In this document: positions 1 to 6,738 of the stretch, piece by piece | Position numbering within the stretch: position 1 is the first letter of the stretch | Layout: each line of letters opens with the position of its first letter | NCBI GenBank assembly: GCA_040080075.1 | Contig: JBEBJD010000217.1 | Location: 1-10,493 of the forward strand | Direction: 5' to 3' | From: JANNFX01 sp040080075 | Lineage (GTDB): Bacteria; Pseudomonadota; Alphaproteobacteria; Rhizobiales; Hyphomicrobiaceae | DNA length: 10,493 nt | Notes under the pieces: model-generated | Databases searched by the model: none | Told to the model about the DNA's origin: nothing | Seen by the model: only the letters and a program-made list of their open reading frames with translations | Translations under genes and position numbers: made by a program

Positions 1-910
1 GGGTATGAGTGCGGAAGGCGTGACGGGTTCGGGCAAGCGCGGCCAGATTCTAAAGCAAGATGCGATTGCCGCGGCGGCTGCATCCTGCAACCCAGAGCCG
101 GTCAAAGCGGCGGCTCCGGCGGCAGCCGTCTTGGTGCCAGCCAAGTCGGCGTCATCTGAGCTGGCCATACCGGCCGTTCAAATGCGTATTCCACCGACCC
201 TGAGCGATGCGCCGCGCGAAGAGCGCGTTAAAATGACCAGGTTGCGTCAGACCATTGCCCGGCGCCTCAAGGATGCGCAGAACTCAGCCGCCATGTTGAC
301 CACGTTCAACGATGTGGACATGAGCGCGGTGATGGCATTGCGTACTCAATACAAAGATCTTTTCGAGCGCCGTCACGGGGTCAAACTCGGTTTCATGGGT
401 TTTTTCGTCAAGGCGTGCATTCAAGCCCTGCGCGAAGTTCCAGCCGTTAACGGCGAAATCGATGGCGACGATATCGTCTACAAAAATTACTATCACATTG
501 GTGTTGCAGTCGGCACCGAGCGCGGCCTTGTCGTGCCGGTCTTGCGCGAAGCTGATCGCATGAGCCTCGCCGATATCGAAGGCCACATCGCCGATTACGG
601 CCGCCGCGCGCGTGACGGCAAGCTATCGATCGAGGATATGCAAGGCGGCACGTTCACCATTTCGAACGGCGGGGTCTATGGCTCGATGCTGTCGACGCCT
701 ATTCTCAACGCACCGCAATCGGGGATTCTGGGCATGCACCGGATTGAAGACCGGGCGGTCGTAAAGGATGGACAAGTGGTGGCGCGTCCCATGATGTATC
801 TGGCGCTCAGTTACGATCATCGCATTGTCGACGGCCGCGAGGCGGTTACCTTTCTCGTTCGCGTCAAGGAGTGCCTGGAAGATCCACAACGGTTCATTCT
901 TGAGCTCTGA
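1..910 (+). CDS. sucB: Dihydrolipoyllysine succinyltransferase, E2 of 2-oxoglutarate dehydrogenase (5' truncated by window edge)
   Basis: This is the E2 core of the 2-oxoglutarate dehydrogenase complex, a cytoplasmic TCA-cycle enzyme that passes the succinyl group from lipoyl-lysine to CoA. About 302 C-terminal residues are visible. The reading frame is open to the window edge, so the ATG at position 5 is internal: it lies inside the E3-binding (peripheral subunit-binding) domain, whose end is seen as GSGKRGQILKQDA. An Ala/Pro-rich linker follows (roughly residues 20-65), then the catalytic acyltransferase domain. That domain carries GTFTISNGGVYGS and the active-site motif DHRIVDG (His272 and Asp276 counting from the ATG at 5), and it ends in the typical DPQRFILEL. 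The stretch EERVKMTRLRQTIARRLK and the GTFTISNGG block match the succinyl- rather than acetyl-transferase class. The lipoyl domain and probably sucA lie upstream. E3 (lpdA) follows two genes downstream. Confidence 0.95.
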   Translation, partial: GMSAEGVTGSGKRGQILKQDAIAAAAASCNPEPVKAAAPAAAVLVPAKSASSELAIPAVQMRIPPTLSDAPREERVKMTRLRQTIARRLKDAQNSAAMLTTFNDVDMSAVMALRTQYKDLFERRHGVKLGFMGFFVKACIQALREVPAVNGEIDGDDIVYKNYYHIGVAVGTERGLVVPVLREADRMSLADIEGHIADYGRRARDGKLSIEDMQGGTFTISNGGVYGSMLSTPILNAPQSGILGMHRIEDRAVVKDGQVVARPMMYLALSYDHRIVDGREAVTFLVRVKECLEDPQRFILEL

Positions 911-946
911 TCCCTGCAGCCCATTCCCGGTTCAAGAACCCACCCG

Positions 947-2041
947 ATGACGACGTCTGATGCTACTTCGCCGCAAAACCGCCTCGCTTGGCTCGATTAC
1001 GCCAAGGCCATAGGCATTGTTCTTGTCGTCTTTGGCCATGCCAGCCGTTCGATTGAACGGACAAATGGATTGGTGTGGAGCGATGCGCTGCAAACGCTCG
1101 ATCGCGTGATCTATTCGTTTCACATGCCGTTGTTTTTTCTGTTGGCAGGATTTGCCGCAGGATTGCAGAAAGAACAGTCCGGTCCGTCCTTTGCCAAGTC
1201 TCTACTTTGGGGCGTGGCGGTGCCCTATTTGGTTTGGTCGGTGATTTGGATCGGGTTGAAAGTAATGCTGCCAGAGGCGGCAAATGTGCCCCTCGGCGTT
1301 TCGAGTTTGGCAACACTCCTGTGGCAACCGGTCGAACATTTCTGGTTTCTCTATCATCTGTTTTTCATCCGCACCGGATGGTACTTCGCCAATCGCTGGC
1401 GGGGCGGCGCTTACTGGGTGCCCGTAGCACTCGCCATCGCGGCCATTTTCGCAGCGGTCCTGTTGATGGCGGTCGCGCCTGATCTTCATTGGGTAGCCGG
1501 CTTTTTGAGGAATTTTGCGGTTTACGGAATTGGACTTTACGGGTTGCCAATGCTTGTCTCGCGCTTTGCCAGCGGCCCCGCACGAAACCTGTTCGTGCTT
1601 GGAATTGCGCTGTGCCTGTGGGGCGCTGCCATCACCATGACAATTGGCGGCACGCTTGGGGGCATCGTGATTGCCATCGGGGGTGGGCTGGCGGTCACCG
1701 GGCTTGCCAAGTCCCTTCCGCAACCAGTGACGCCCACATGGCGAACGTTGGCCTTTCTTGGCGAAGCGTCCCTTGCCATCTATGTCATGCATTTGCTGGC
1801 AGGTGCGGTTGTGCGCGCCGTGCTTGCGAAGACCGGTTTGCTGGATGAGTCCACCTTGCTGATGACGGCAACCGTTGCGGGCCTTGCTATTCCCGCGCTC
1901 GCCTATTGGGGCATCTTGAGCCTGTCCCAGTATTTTGGCCGCCCCCTATCCCGTTGGGCTGGCTTGGGACTGGGGACGCGCAGCTCATATATGACTTTGT
2001 GGGGCAGTGCCCGTCCTCTGCCATCTCTTTCTGCAACGTGA
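947..2041 (+). CDS. Acyltransferase-3 family integral membrane protein
   Basis: A 364-residue polytopic membrane protein of the acyltransferase-3 family. Members move acyl groups (often acetyl) onto sugars or other envelope molecules; the substrate here is unknown. The N-terminus has the family signature R12...D17...K20...H31 (RLAWLDYAKAIG then VVFGH), with His31 as the likely catalytic residue. Further family blocks are SFHMPLFFLLAGF (57-69), HFWFLYHLFF (131-140) and LGEASLAIYVMH (271-282). About ten hydrophobic segments are visible. It begins 36 bases after the E2 stop and ends 13 bases before the lpdA start, so it is probably co-transcribed with both. No clear ribosome-binding site precedes the ATG, but the next internal Met is past the catalytic motif, so this start is preferred. 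A link to the dehydrogenase complex is not implied by the family. The C-terminal tail after about residue 340 is hydrophilic and unremarkable. Confidence 0.85.
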   Translation: MTTSDATSPQNRLAWLDYAKAIGIVLVVFGHASRSIERTNGLVWSDALQTLDRVIYSFHMPLFFLLAGFAAGLQKEQSGPSFAKSLLWGVAVPYLVWSVIWIGLKVMLPEAANVPLGVSSLATLLWQPVEHFWFLYHLFFIRTGWYFANRWRGGAYWVPVALAIAAIFAAVLLMAVAPDLHWVAGFLRNFAVYGIGLYGLPMLVSRFASGPARNLFVLGIALCLWGAAITMTIGGTLGGIVIAIGGGLAVTGLAKSLPQPVTPTWRTLAFLGEASLAIYVMHLLAGAVVRAVLAKTGLLDESTLLMTATVAGLAIPALAYWGILSLSQYFGRPLSRWAGLGLGTRSSYMTLWGSARPLPSLSAT

Positions 2042-2054
2042 AAATGAGGTGTTC

Positions 2055-3455
2055 ATGCCGCGCTACGATGTGACGGTCATTGGTACTGGGCCGGGCGGCT
2101 ATGTTTGCGCCATCCGTGCCGCTCAACTGGGACTGAAAGTAGCCGTCGTGGAAAAGCGGGCGACGCATGGCGGCACGTGCCTGAATGTCGGCTGCATTCC
2201 CTCCAAAGCGCTGCTGCACGCCTCCGAATGCTTTGAAGATGCCAGCCATGGTTTTGCCAGGATGGGCATCAAGGCGTCACCCAAACTCGATCTGGCACAA
2301 ATGATGGCATTCAAGGATGAGGGCGTGAAGGGGAATGTCGATGGCGTCGCCTATCTCCTAAAGAAAAACAAGATCGATAGTTTCCACGGCACTGGCCGCG
2401 TCAAAGGTACAGGTGAAGTCGCCATTACCTTCATCAACGGTGAAACGCTGACGCTAGAGACCGGCGCCATTGTCATTGCGACGGGTTCGGACATCGCGCG
2501 GCTTCCAGGCGTCGAGATCGACGAAAAGCAGATTGTTTCGTCGCAAGGCGCATTGAGTTTGGCCAAAGTGCCAAAGCGCTTACTGGTGATTGGCGCTGGC
2601 GTCATTGGCCTAGAGCTTGGCTCGGTTTGGCGGCGGCTCGGGTCTGAGGTTACGGTTGTCGAGTACCTCGATCGCATTTTGCCGGGTATGGACCTCGATG
2701 TTGCCAAGTCATTCCAAAGGATACTGGAAAAACAGGGCTTCACCTTCAAACTCGGCACAAAGGTCACCGGGGTGACCAAGCCGGGCGCGACAATGGCTGC
2801 CGCCATCGAACCGGCGGCCGGAGGAACTAGCGAAGCATTGGCGGCCGACGTGGTTCTCGTTGCCATCGGCCGTTCGCCCTACACTCAAGGACTGGGTCTG
2901 GACGAGGCCGGGGTAAAGCTCGATAGCCGTGCCCGCATCAATGTCGATGCGCACTATCAAACCAGCTTGCCCGGTGTTTATGCAATTGGCGACGTCATCG
3001 CCGGACCCATGCTGGCGCACAAGGCTGAAGACGAGGGCGTAGCACTCGCAGAAATTTTGGCGGGGCAGTCCGGGCATGTGAACTACGGGGTCATTCCCAG
3101 CGTTATCTACACATATCCGGAAGTCGCCAGCGTTGGGCGCAGTGAAGAGGAGTTGAAAGCCGCCAGCATAGCCTATTCGGTGGGCAAGTTCCCGTTCCTG
3201 GCCAATGGCCGGGCTAAGGTGAACAAGTCGACGGATGGGTTCGTCAAGGTTTTGGCGGACGCAGTGACGGATGTGGTGCTGGGCGTGCACATCATCGGCC
3301 CGCACGCAGGAGAATTGATTGGAGAGGCGGCCGTGCTCATGGAGTTTGGCGGTTCGGCTGAGGATCTGGCGCGTACGTGTCATGCGCACCCGACGTTGAG
3401 TGAAGCCGTGAAGGAAGCGGCGCTGGCCGTGGCCAAGCGGGCAGTACACATGTGA
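2055..3455 (+). CDS. lpdA: Dihydrolipoamide dehydrogenase (E3)
   Basis: A 466-residue flavoprotein, full length for the family. It reoxidises dihydrolipoamide on E2 and transfers electrons through FAD and a disulfide to NAD+. Visible parts in order: FAD-binding GTGPGGY (10-16); redox-active disulfide CLNVGC (Cys42, Cys47) followed by IPSKALL; NAD-binding GAGVIGLELG with a following acidic VVE; the second FAD motif YAIGD; and the C-terminal dimerisation domain with the His-Glu pair in HAHPTLSE (His445, Glu450). The frame is open upstream to 2007, but that start would overlap the acyltransferase gene. The ATG at 2055 has GAGG at 2046-2049 at good spacing, and it gives the standard N-terminus MPRYDVTVIG. 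Placement after the E2 gene says it serves 2-oxoglutarate dehydrogenase; it may also serve other complexes if it is the only E3. Confidence 0.97.
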   Translation: MPRYDVTVIGTGPGGYVCAIRAAQLGLKVAVVEKRATHGGTCLNVGCIPSKALLHASECFEDASHGFARMGIKASPKLDLAQMMAFKDEGVKGNVDGVAYLLKKNKIDSFHGTGRVKGTGEVAITFINGETLTLETGAIVIATGSDIARLPGVEIDEKQIVSSQGALSLAKVPKRLLVIGAGVIGLELGSVWRRLGSEVTVVEYLDRILPGMDLDVAKSFQRILEKQGFTFKLGTKVTGVTKPGATMAAAIEPAAGGTSEALAADVVLVAIGRSPYTQGLGLDEAGVKLDSRARINVDAHYQTSLPGVYAIGDVIAGPMLAHKAEDEGVALAEILAGQSGHVNYGVIPSVIYTYPEVASVGRSEEELKAASIAYSVGKFPFLANGRAKVNKSTDGFVKVLADAVTDVVLGVHIIGPHAGELIGEAAVLMEFGGSAEDLARTCHAHPTLSEAVKEAALAVAKRAVHM

Positions 3456-3515
3456 AGTTTTGCTGCTGAGGTGATTGGGCGGGCCCCGCTCGCCATTGAC
3501 TTGGGTGGTATGCCG

Positions 3516-3911
3516 ATGAAGCTGGCCGTTGCGTACTTGACGTCAGGCATCGTGTTTCTGGTGCTCGACTTGGTTTGGCTCGGTCTGGTTGCGACACGGC
3601 TCTATCGCGAGCAGATGGGTCCACTGCTGGCGCAGCCGCTCAACATGACCGCTGCAGTGGCCTTTTATGTTCTGTATATCGCAGGTTTGTTGATTTTTGC
3701 CGTTCAGCCCGCACTCGCTGAAGGCGGGGTCATACGTGCCCTCATGTTGGGTGCGATGCTCGGCTTCTTTTGTTACATGACTTACGATCTGACAGGGCTT
3801 GCCGTGATCCGTGGTTTTCCGGCCAAACTCGCGATCATTGATATTGCCTGGGGTACGGCGGTCTCGGCTCTGGCCGCGGCGGCAGGCACCTATGTGGCTG
3901 CAAAACTCTAA
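3516..3911 (+). CDS. DUF2177-type four-helix membrane protein
   Basis: A 131-residue membrane protein of unknown function that resembles the DUF2177 family. Four hydrophobic segments are visible at roughly residues 5-25, 46-63, 74-92 and 105-127. Conserved-looking polar positions lie inside or next to them: LDLVWL (17-22), a short Tyr-containing stretch after helix 1, the TYDLTGL block (89-95), and IDIAWG (108-113). Length and motif order fit the family. The ATG at 3516 is chosen because GGTGG (3504-3508) lies about seven bases ahead. An ATG at 3510 would add two residues, and a GTG at 3471 would add a hydrophilic stretch that looks non-native. It starts 60 bases after lpdA on the same strand, so it may be the last gene of the operon. 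It converges on xerC. Confidence 0.8.
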   Translation: MKLAVAYLTSGIVFLVLDLVWLGLVATRLYREQMGPLLAQPLNMTAAVAFYVLYIAGLLIFAVQPALAEGGVIRALMLGAMLGFFCYMTYDLTGLAVIRGFPAKLAIIDIAWGTAVSALAAAAGTYVAAKL

Positions 3912-3921
3912 CGCAATTGTC

Positions 3922-3999
3922 TTGCGAAGTGGACCCAGGTTCTTCGCAGTGAATGCGGTAAAACAAGAGATTTGAGTGCCGATCCGGCTCAATCGGATC
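3922..3999. terminator. Possible weak terminator hairpins between converging genes
   Basis: Two short perfect inverted repeats lie between the stop codons of the DUF2177 gene and xerC. The first pairs TGCGAAG (3923-3929) with CTTCGCA (3942-3948) around a 12-base loop. The second pairs GATCCG (3981-3986) with CGGATC (3994-3999) around a 7-base loop. Neither has a clean T-run after it on either strand, so intrinsic termination is only a guess from position and shape. Confidence 0.3.
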
Positions 4000-4009
4000 G
4001 CGCAGTGCC

Positions 4010-4984
4010 CTAACTTCGTGCCCGCGGATGAGCCGCGTCGTAGACCCGCAAAAGGTGATCACGATCAACCTCTGTATAGACCTGCGTCGTGGATAGCGAT
4101 GCGTGCCCCAACAATTCCTGAATTTGCCGCAAGTCAGCCCCGGCAGACAGCAGGTGTGTCGCAAACGAATGACGCAGAGCATGAGGCGTTGCGGTTTGAG
4201 GCAGTGCCAGCGTCTCACGCATCCGCTCCATCACCAATTGAATGATGCGGGGCGAAAGCGTGCCACCCTTGGCGCCAAAGAACAGAGGTGTATCCGGTTC
4301 AAGCGGGTAGGGGCACAAGTTTATGTAATTGGCGACCGCGGCCTGCGTGACCGGAAGTACTGGAACCACGCGCTCTTTTCCGCCTTTGCCGCAGATGCGC
4401 ATCACGTCCCTCCCCGGTGTGGGCGCATCACGCCGCACGAGCCCGAGGGCTTCGGATATGCGCAATCCAGATCCGTAGAGCAAAAGCAAGATAGCGGTGT
4501 CGCGCGCGGCGATCCAATCCACCCCGTCTCCCAAACCGTCCCCATTCATCACCGCAGCGGCTTTGCCCACGGTCAGAGGCTTTGGAACGCCATGGGGAAT
4601 TTTAGGCCGCGTAACTTGTGCGATGGCGCGGTTCTTTATGATGGCTTCGCTTTCCAGCCAGGAGAAGAAATTGCGCAGCGCCGACAGCGACCGCGCCAGC
4701 GACCGGCCTTCTATTCCGGCACGGCGGCGGCTGGCGAGAAAGCCGCGCACCATCTTGATCGTCAGCTTATCCAAGTCGCCGATGCACGTGGTATGGCCCA
4801 TCTGACTGTCAAGATAGCCAATAAACTGGCGGACATCGCGCTCATATGCGGTTAGCGTGAGTGACGCGCGCCCGCGTTCGTGTTGAAGTGCAGATAGCCA
4901 GTTTCCGGCGATTGAAGACAGGTCCGTGCCAAGCGGCGAATCGAGGCCGGCGGCTGCGTTTTTGTCTTCGCGATGTTCTGTCAT
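4010..4984 (-). CDS. xerC: Tyrosine recombinase XerC
   Basis: A 324-residue site-specific recombinase. With XerD it resolves chromosome dimers at dif. The N-terminal SAM-like core-binding domain spans about residues 20-115 (LTAYERDVRQFIGYL, then RSLSALRNFFSWL). The catalytic domain follows with all expected residues: Arg175 in YGSGLRISEAL, Lys200/Lys203 in GKGGKERVVP, His268 and Arg271 in HALRHSFATHLL, His294 in LLGHASLSTTQ, and the nucleophile Tyr303 in VYTEVD. The ending VYDAAHPRA is typical of alphaproteobacterial XerC rather than XerD. The frame stays open to 5074 through a possible TTG start, but those extra 30 residues do not look like family sequence, and the ATG at 4984 starts a normal-length protein. 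The ribosome-binding site is weak. It converges with the DUF2177 gene and diverges from the HU gene; no mobile element surrounds it, so a housekeeping role is favoured over an integrase. Confidence 0.88.
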   Translation of the reverse strand: MTEHREDKNAAAGLDSPLGTDLSSIAGNWLSALQHERGRASLTLTAYERDVRQFIGYLDSQMGHTTCIGDLDKLTIKMVRGFLASRRRAGIEGRSLARSLSALRNFFSWLESEAIIKNRAIAQVTRPKIPHGVPKPLTVGKAAAVMNGDGLGDGVDWIAARDTAILLLLYGSGLRISEALGLVRRDAPTPGRDVMRICGKGGKERVVPVLPVTQAAVANYINLCPYPLEPDTPLFFGAKGGTLSPRIIQLVMERMRETLALPQTATPHALRHSFATHLLSAGADLRQIQELLGHASLSTTQVYTEVDRDHLLRVYDAAHPRARS

Positions 4985-5446
4985 GCCGTGCCAATCAAAT
5001 GGGTTGGACTGCCGTGATTTCGGACTTATCCGGTTAAAGAAGTATGTAATTTTCCAAATTCTTGGAATTCCCAATTCGCCAATTTTGGATTGGAATCCTC
5101 CCCAAAATTTGCCTGCCAGTTCAATCCAATTGGTTGCCTAATTCGGTCTGGCAACTGGTGCACTGGCGGTCAGCCACCGGCCAATGCGGACTATTCCATT
5201 GCAAACAAAGTGTCGTGCGGTGCATCATGTGAGCGCCCCGGCTTTGCGCGATTGCATCGCAAAAACGCGGCATTCTGACGTAGAAAGGCTAAAATAGGCG
5301 GGTTTTTTGCCCGAATACATCGCGTTCCTGCAACACATATTGCCAAAAGTGCATATTTTATAAAAGCCTGGCAACTTTTGTTGAGAGCTGAGCTATGTTT
5401 CAGCATCAATTCTGATTCGTCCACATCACTAAAGGGGTATCTTCCA
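4985..5446. promoter_or_regulatory. Divergent intergenic region between xerC and the HU gene
   Basis: These 462 bases hold no gene I can support. The part nearest xerC (about 5040-5135) is AT-rich against the local background and packed with short palindromes: CCAA/TTGG pairs at 5054-5065 and 5079-5088, GGAATTCC at 5064-5071, GGATT/AATCC at 5087-5098 and CCAATTGG at 5126-5133. The middle holds a small inverted repeat GCGAT/ATCGC (5248-5260). The part nearest the HU gene is again AT-rich (5340-5365). It should contain promoters for both divergent genes, but no -35/-10 pair with good spacing stands out. TGGCAA (5369-5374) with CTATGT (5393-5398), spacer 18, is the best weak guess for the HU gene. 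Confidence 0.45.
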
Positions 5447-5782
5447 ATGGCAAAAGCAGCAGCTAAGGCTCCGGCCAAGGCACCGGCAAAAGCAGCCGCA
5501 AAAGTCGACACTGTCACATTGCGCCACATCGGTGCGGCTCTGGCTGAAGCGCACGAAATTCCCAAGAAGCAGGCTCAGGCCATTCTTGACGACATGGTGG
5601 CCATGATCACCAAGCACCTGAAAAAGGGCGATCGTCTGCGCCTTTCGGGTCTTGGCATCTTGCAGGTTCGCAAGCGCCCCGCTCGCATGGGCCGCAACCC
5701 GGCCACGGGCGAAGCCATCAAGATCAAGGCTTCCAAGAAGGTCGCTTTCCGCGCCGCCAAGGAACTCAAGGAAGCCGTCTAA
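5447..5782 (+). CDS. HU-family DNA-binding protein with Lys/Ala/Pro-rich N-terminal tail
   Basis: A 111-residue nucleoid protein. Residues about 22-111 form a complete HU/IHF fold: the N-terminal helices (VTLRHIGAALAEAHEIPKKQAQAILDD region), the turn KKGDRLRLSGLGILQVRKR, and the DNA-intercalating arm tip GRNPATGE with Pro85, ending in a helix that closes with KELKEAV. Ordinary HU is about 90 residues. Here an extra tail of about 19 residues, repeats of KA and APAK, precedes it, resembling histone-H1-like tails. The ATG at 5447 is chosen because AAAGGGG (5431-5437) sits nine bases upstream and the product starts MAKAAAK; an upstream ATG at 5378 lacks this and would add unrelated residues. HU bends and compacts DNA as a dimer. 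It is monocistronic and followed by a strong terminator. Confidence 0.9.
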   Translation: MAKAAAKAPAKAPAKAAAKVDTVTLRHIGAALAEAHEIPKKQAQAILDDMVAMITKHLKKGDRLRLSGLGILQVRKRPARMGRNPATGEAIKIKASKKVAFRAAKELKEAV

Positions 5783-5811
5783 GCCGCGTTTTTACGGGCT
5801 TAGAGTGGTAT

Positions 5812-5848
5812 AAAAAAGGGTCAGGCTTATCGCCTGGCCCTTTTTTAT
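5812..5848. terminator. Strong, probably bidirectional intrinsic terminator
   Basis: A nine-pair stem (GGGTCAGGC at 5818-5826 with GCCTGGCCC at 5832-5840, one G-T pair, five-base loop) is flanked by A6 on the left and T6 on the right. Read on the plus strand it ends in a T-run and terminates the HU transcript. Read on the minus strand the A-run becomes a T-run and can terminate the converging transaldolase transcript. Confidence 0.92.
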
Positions 5849-5893
5849 TTGCAGGTCCCGACTCCGCTTCGCTGAACTGGCCGGGACGCGCGG

Positions 5894-6550
5894 CTATATA
5901 ATCTTTTGTCCGGTCTTCTTCCAGTCGGCGATGAAGGTGGCCAAACCTGAATCGGTCAGTGGGTGCTTGACGAGTGCCTTAAGAATATTGGGTGGGATTG
6001 TCGCCACGTCGGCGCCTATCATAGCCGCGTCCTTGACGTGACCGACGGTGCGGATGGAGGCTGCCAGGATGTCGGTCGAAAGATCCTGATAATTGTCATA
6101 GATGGTGCGGATTTCGCGGATCAGATCCATGCCGTTGAGGCCGATGTCGTCGAGCCGCCCTATGAATGGCGACACGAACGTCGCGCCAGCCTTGGCGGCC
6201 AGCAGGGCTTGGTTGGCCGAGAAACATAGCGTTACATTGACCATGGTGCCTTCAGACGTGAACACCTTGCAGGCCTTCAGGCCGTCGAGCGTCAGCGGAA
6301 CCTTGATGGTGACGTTCTTGGCGATCTTGGCCAGTTCGTGGCCTTCCTTGATCATGCCTTCGAAGTCTGTTGCTGCAACTTCCGCCGATACGGGGCCGGG
6401 CACGATCTTGCAGATTTCCGCAATCGTCTCTTTGAAATCACGGCCCGACTTGGCAATCAGCGACGGATTGGTGGTCACGCCATCGAGCAGGCCCGTGGCC
6501 GCAAGTTCCTTGATCTCTGCTACATCTGCGGTGTCGACAAAGAATTTCAT
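5894..6550 (-). CDS. tal: Transaldolase, short FSA/MipB-like type
   Basis: A 218-residue TIM-barrel enzyme of the short transaldolase family (the branch that also contains fructose-6-phosphate aldolase). It belongs to the pentose phosphate pathway in the cytoplasm and moves a dihydroxyacetone unit between sugar phosphates through a Schiff base. Visible motifs: MKFFVDTADVAEIKE at the N-terminus, GVTTNPSLIAKSG (24-36), and Lys83 in NVTIKVPLT as the Schiff-base lysine. NVTLCFSANQALLAAKAGA, SPFIGRLDDIG and the ILAASIRTVGHV block follow. Length is normal. AAGGAA lies eight to nine bases upstream of the ATG. Sequence alone does not firmly separate transaldolase from fructose-6-phosphate aldolase activity; most alphaproteobacterial homologues are annotated transaldolase. 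It is divergent from priA and shares the terminator with the HU gene. Confidence 0.92.
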   Translation of the reverse strand: MKFFVDTADVAEIKELAATGLLDGVTTNPSLIAKSGRDFKETIAEICKIVPGPVSAEVAATDFEGMIKEGHELAKIAKNVTIKVPLTLDGLKACKVFTSEGTMVNVTLCFSANQALLAAKAGATFVSPFIGRLDDIGLNGMDLIREIRTIYDNYQDLSTDILAASIRTVGHVKDAAMIGADVATIPPNILKALVKHPLTDSGLATFIADWKKTGQKII

Positions 6551-6738
6551 TCGTACGGTTCCTTAAAATCCCAACGCCTTGCGGCCCAACGCCGGGCCGG
6601 ATGACCGGCTTTGCGAACGGGTTGATTGTCGCAAGGTTGCCCTCAACTCGCCATCTCAAGCCGCGTAGGCTATCCCAACGGCTGATTTGCGACGTTTCTA
6701 GTCTGGTGGTGGGGCCTTTGAATAGCCTGCTCGATAAA

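Noticed and set aside
5..910. ATG at position 5 as the true start of the E2 gene
   Set aside because: The frame is open to the window edge and the ATG falls inside the E3-binding domain; the lipoyl domain must lie upstream.
1202..1792. Minus-strand open frame of 196 codons opposite the acyltransferase
   Set aside because: The opposite strand holds a clear membrane protein; this product is low-quality charged sequence.
2709..3449. Minus-strand open frame of 246 codons opposite lpdA
   Set aside because: Shadow of a well-supported gene; no ribosome-binding site or family motif.
4103..4855. Long plus-strand open frame of 250 codons opposite xerC
   Set aside because: It lies wholly antisense to a gene with all catalytic residues, and its product is rich in His, Arg and Gln without any recognisable motif.
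5040..5070. A dif site near xerC
   Set aside because: No 28-base arrangement with the expected two 11-base arms and 6-base centre could be matched; xerC is not normally linked to dif.
5369..5385. A sigma-54 type promoter (TGGCA...) before the HU gene
   Set aside because: The -12 element lacks the required GC at the right distance.
5191..5565. Minus-strand frame with an Ala-rich hydrophobic stretch next to the HU gene
   Set aside because: The Ala-rich segment is just the antisense reading of the HU Lys/Ala tail.
6601..6738. N-terminal extension of priA from an upstream ATG
   Set aside because: The 46 extra residues do not resemble PriA; the downstream ATG at 6739 gives the standard N-terminus.
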